Virus record (IMG/VR): IMGVR_UViG_3300002143_000031
Span: 1-39,267 of that record
Source: a virus
Length of the DNA stretch: 39,267 nt
Strand: one strand, 5' to 3'
Part shown: in pieces, positions 37,858 to 39,267 of the stretch
Position numbering within the stretch: the stretch's first letter is position 1
Layout of the letters: every line of letters starts with the position of its first letter
Position numbers and translations under genes: made by a program
Notes under the pieces: generated by a model
Seen by the model: only the letters and a program-made list of their open reading frames with translations
Told to the model about the DNA's origin: nothing
Databases searched by the model: none

Positions 37858-39267
37858 ATGGCTACAGATAAAGACAATCTTCAAGATATAATCTTAGAGA
37901 TGATGCAAAGCAATGAGCATATGATAAAGTTAGATAAATCTGCAATCTTATCTAATAGTTACCTTAATGATATTAATGCTAATGCATGGTCTAGCTTTGA
38001 ACAATTGAATACTATTGCTGAAATATTATCTAACAAATCTGAAATAGGATCTGAAATAGATAAAGAAAACAATCAATCTGATGATACTGATATTTTTAAA
38101 TCAATACAATTAAATACATTTAATACATTTGAACAATTAAGTAAATTGATTCAAATAATGTCTGGGAAAACTGGTAAAGATCTTGAGGATGCACTAGAAC
38201 AGAAAAATATGCAGGAGAGAATGCTTAAAGCATTATCAAAAGGTGGTGGTGATGACAAAGATGGTAAAAGTACTAAAGCAAAAGGCGGCAAGGGAGGACT
38301 TGGAATATTTGGGATGATTGGTTCTGCTTTAATGACAATGTTTAGTTTTATATTTGAACCAAAAAGTATACTTTCATTTGCTAAAACTATAGCTGGAAAT
38401 TTACTAAAGTTATTTGGAAAATTCAGTTGGATTTTACTAATAGCAGGTTTATTCAATGGTATTACAGATGGTTGGAATGAATGGAAAAAAACTGGTAACC
38501 TTAAAGAAGCTTTAATAAAAGGCCTTACTGGATTTTTAAAAGTACTATCATTCGGACTTATTGATGAGAAAACAGTAAGAGAATCTCTTGATAAAATAAC
38601 CAAATGGTTTGATGAGATATGGATAAGTGTAAAGAATTTCTTTAGCGATCCTAAGGCAGCTATTTCTAAATGGTGGGCTGAGACAACAGGTGAGGGTGGT
38701 TTATTAACTACTATATTTGCATCATTAGAATCTGCATGGGTATGGATTAAAGAAACATTCTCAGATTTTAAAGAATCTCTAACTAAGAAATGGCAAGAAC
38801 TTATTCAAGATCCTGATGGTATAGTTGGTAAAATATTTTCAGTATTTAAAGGTGTAAAAGAATGGATTGAATTAATTTTCAAAAATCCTATTGAAGGTTT
38901 AACTGTACTTTGGAACAATTTATTTCAAAAAGGTGGGTTTTATGATTTATTGTTCGTTCCAATAAATGCTGTAATTGACTGGGTCGGTAAAAAGTTTGGA
39001 TGGATAGATAAAGATGCACCAGAGTTTAATTTAGGTGATATACTTCGAGACTGGTTTGATTCGATGTTAGAATGGTTAGCTAAAAAGACTGATTTTGTTA
39101 TTCCAGGGTCTGGTAATAATCTACGAAAATTGAAATTTAATCCTGGCCCAATGCCGAACGCAGATGAACAAGTTCTAGCTATGAATAAGTCTGCTACTGA
39201 AAGTTATAACGCTTACAACGAGTTTTCTAGTTTTAACGAAACCGGATCATCACCTAATACAACATCA
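37858..39267 (+). CDS. tape-measure-like / gp29-type tail protein (partial, runs off right edge)
   Basis: 470 codons are open to the window edge without a stop. AAAAGGAAAATAAATG provides the start. The N-terminus is helical (ILEMMQSNEHMIKLDK..., NTFNTFEQLSKLIQIMSG), followed by a Lys/Gly linker (GGGDDKDGKSTKAKGGKGG, about 144-162) and hydrophobic segments (LGIFGMIGSALMTMFSFIF; KFSWILLIAGLFNGITD), then amphipathic Trp/Phe-rich repeats (WFDEIWISVKNFFSD, WVWIKETFSDFKE, WIELIFKNPIEGL). This composition, and its position right after gp26/gp51, fit a tail-length/tape-measure protein. The T4 functional counterpart would be gp29, but I cannot prove homology. Confidence 0.65.
   Translation, partial: MATDKDNLQDIILEMMQSNEHMIKLDKSAILSNSYLNDINANAWSSFEQLNTIAEILSNKSEIGSEIDKENNQSDDTDIFKSIQLNTFNTFEQLSKLIQIMSGKTGKDLEDALEQKNMQERMLKALSKGGGDDKDGKSTKAKGGKGGLGIFGMIGSALMTMFSFIFEPKSILSFAKTIAGNLLKLFGKFSWILLIAGLFNGITDGWNEWKKTGNLKEALIKGLTGFLKVLSFGLIDEKTVRESLDKITKWFDEIWISVKNFFSDPKAAISKWWAETTGEGGLLTTIFASLESAWVWIKETFSDFKESLTKKWQELIQDPDGIVGKIFSVFKGVKEWIELIFKNPIEGLTVLWNNLFQKGGFYDLLFVPINAVIDWVGKKFGWIDKDAPEFNLGDILRDWFDSMLEWLAKKTDFVIPGSGNNLRKLKFNPGPMPNADEQVLAMNKSATESYNAYNEFSSFNETGSSPNTTS

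Noticed and set aside
38151-38603. 150-residue minus-strand frame near the right edge
   Set aside because: It is antisense to the open tape-measure-like frame, which has a good Shine-Dalgarno sequence and coherent domain layout; the reverse frame is Pro/Ser-rich noise.

Overview
This window comes from the genome of a T4-like (contractile-tailed) bacteriophage. The right two thirds carry a nearly complete T4-type baseplate and tail-tube module: gp48/54, gp53, a gp27-like hub, gp5, a PAAR tip, gp25, gp6, gp8, a DUF4815 protein and fibres on the minus strand, then gp4, a tube protein, gp26, gp51 and a tape-measure-like protein on the plus strand. Several genes are preceded by the T4 late-promoter octamer TATAAATA. 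The DNA is visibly AT-rich, and the DUF4815 protein, the Tyr-Thr-Gly fibre and the many 2OG-Fe(II) oxygenases resemble marine cyanophages and pelagiphages. The host cannot be named from this window. I saw no tRNA, rRNA, CRISPR array, insertion sequence or integrase. No gap between genes exceeds 300 bases; the longest are about 80-190 bp and are described below.

Positions 1-16,200 are an accessory region with frequent strand switches. It holds a nitroreductase-like gene, about a dozen small putative Fe(II)/2-oxoglutarate oxygenases (one TauD-like, one aspartyl-hydroxylase-like, several mutually similar), a methyltransferase and three DxD/DAD glycosyltransferase-like genes. A tight minus-strand operon (9240 to 5561) encodes a short leader peptide, a GNAT protein, an acyl/peptidyl carrier protein, an AsnB-like ATP pyrophosphatase, a second GNAT-like protein, a membrane desaturase and an unknown protein. 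It looks like a small phage-borne, carrier-protein-dependent biosynthetic pathway. Debris of genes like the intact neighbours lies between them: an oxygenase C-terminus at 1-90, an oxygenase N-terminus at 830-877 and a methyltransferase C-terminus at 9181-9240. This points to repeated gain, duplication and loss.

Positions 15,739-35,116, on the minus strand, run from distal fibre genes back to the baseplate core, with many 1-nt TAATG junctions that suggest translational coupling. The gp5-type hub has a lysozyme-like domain that does not look like T4 lysozyme, and its PAAR tip is a separate gene.

Positions 35,117-39,267, on the plus strand, carry gp4 nuclease, a conserved protein of unknown function, a gp19/gp54-type tube protein, gp26, gp51 and the start of a tape-measure-like protein that runs off the edge. 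gp51 has no convincing start of its own and lies in the -1 frame of gp26 behind a canonical slippery run (A AAT TTT TTC). This suggests that gp26 and gp51 are joined by programmed -1 frameshifting, as in lambda G/GT-type tail chaperones.
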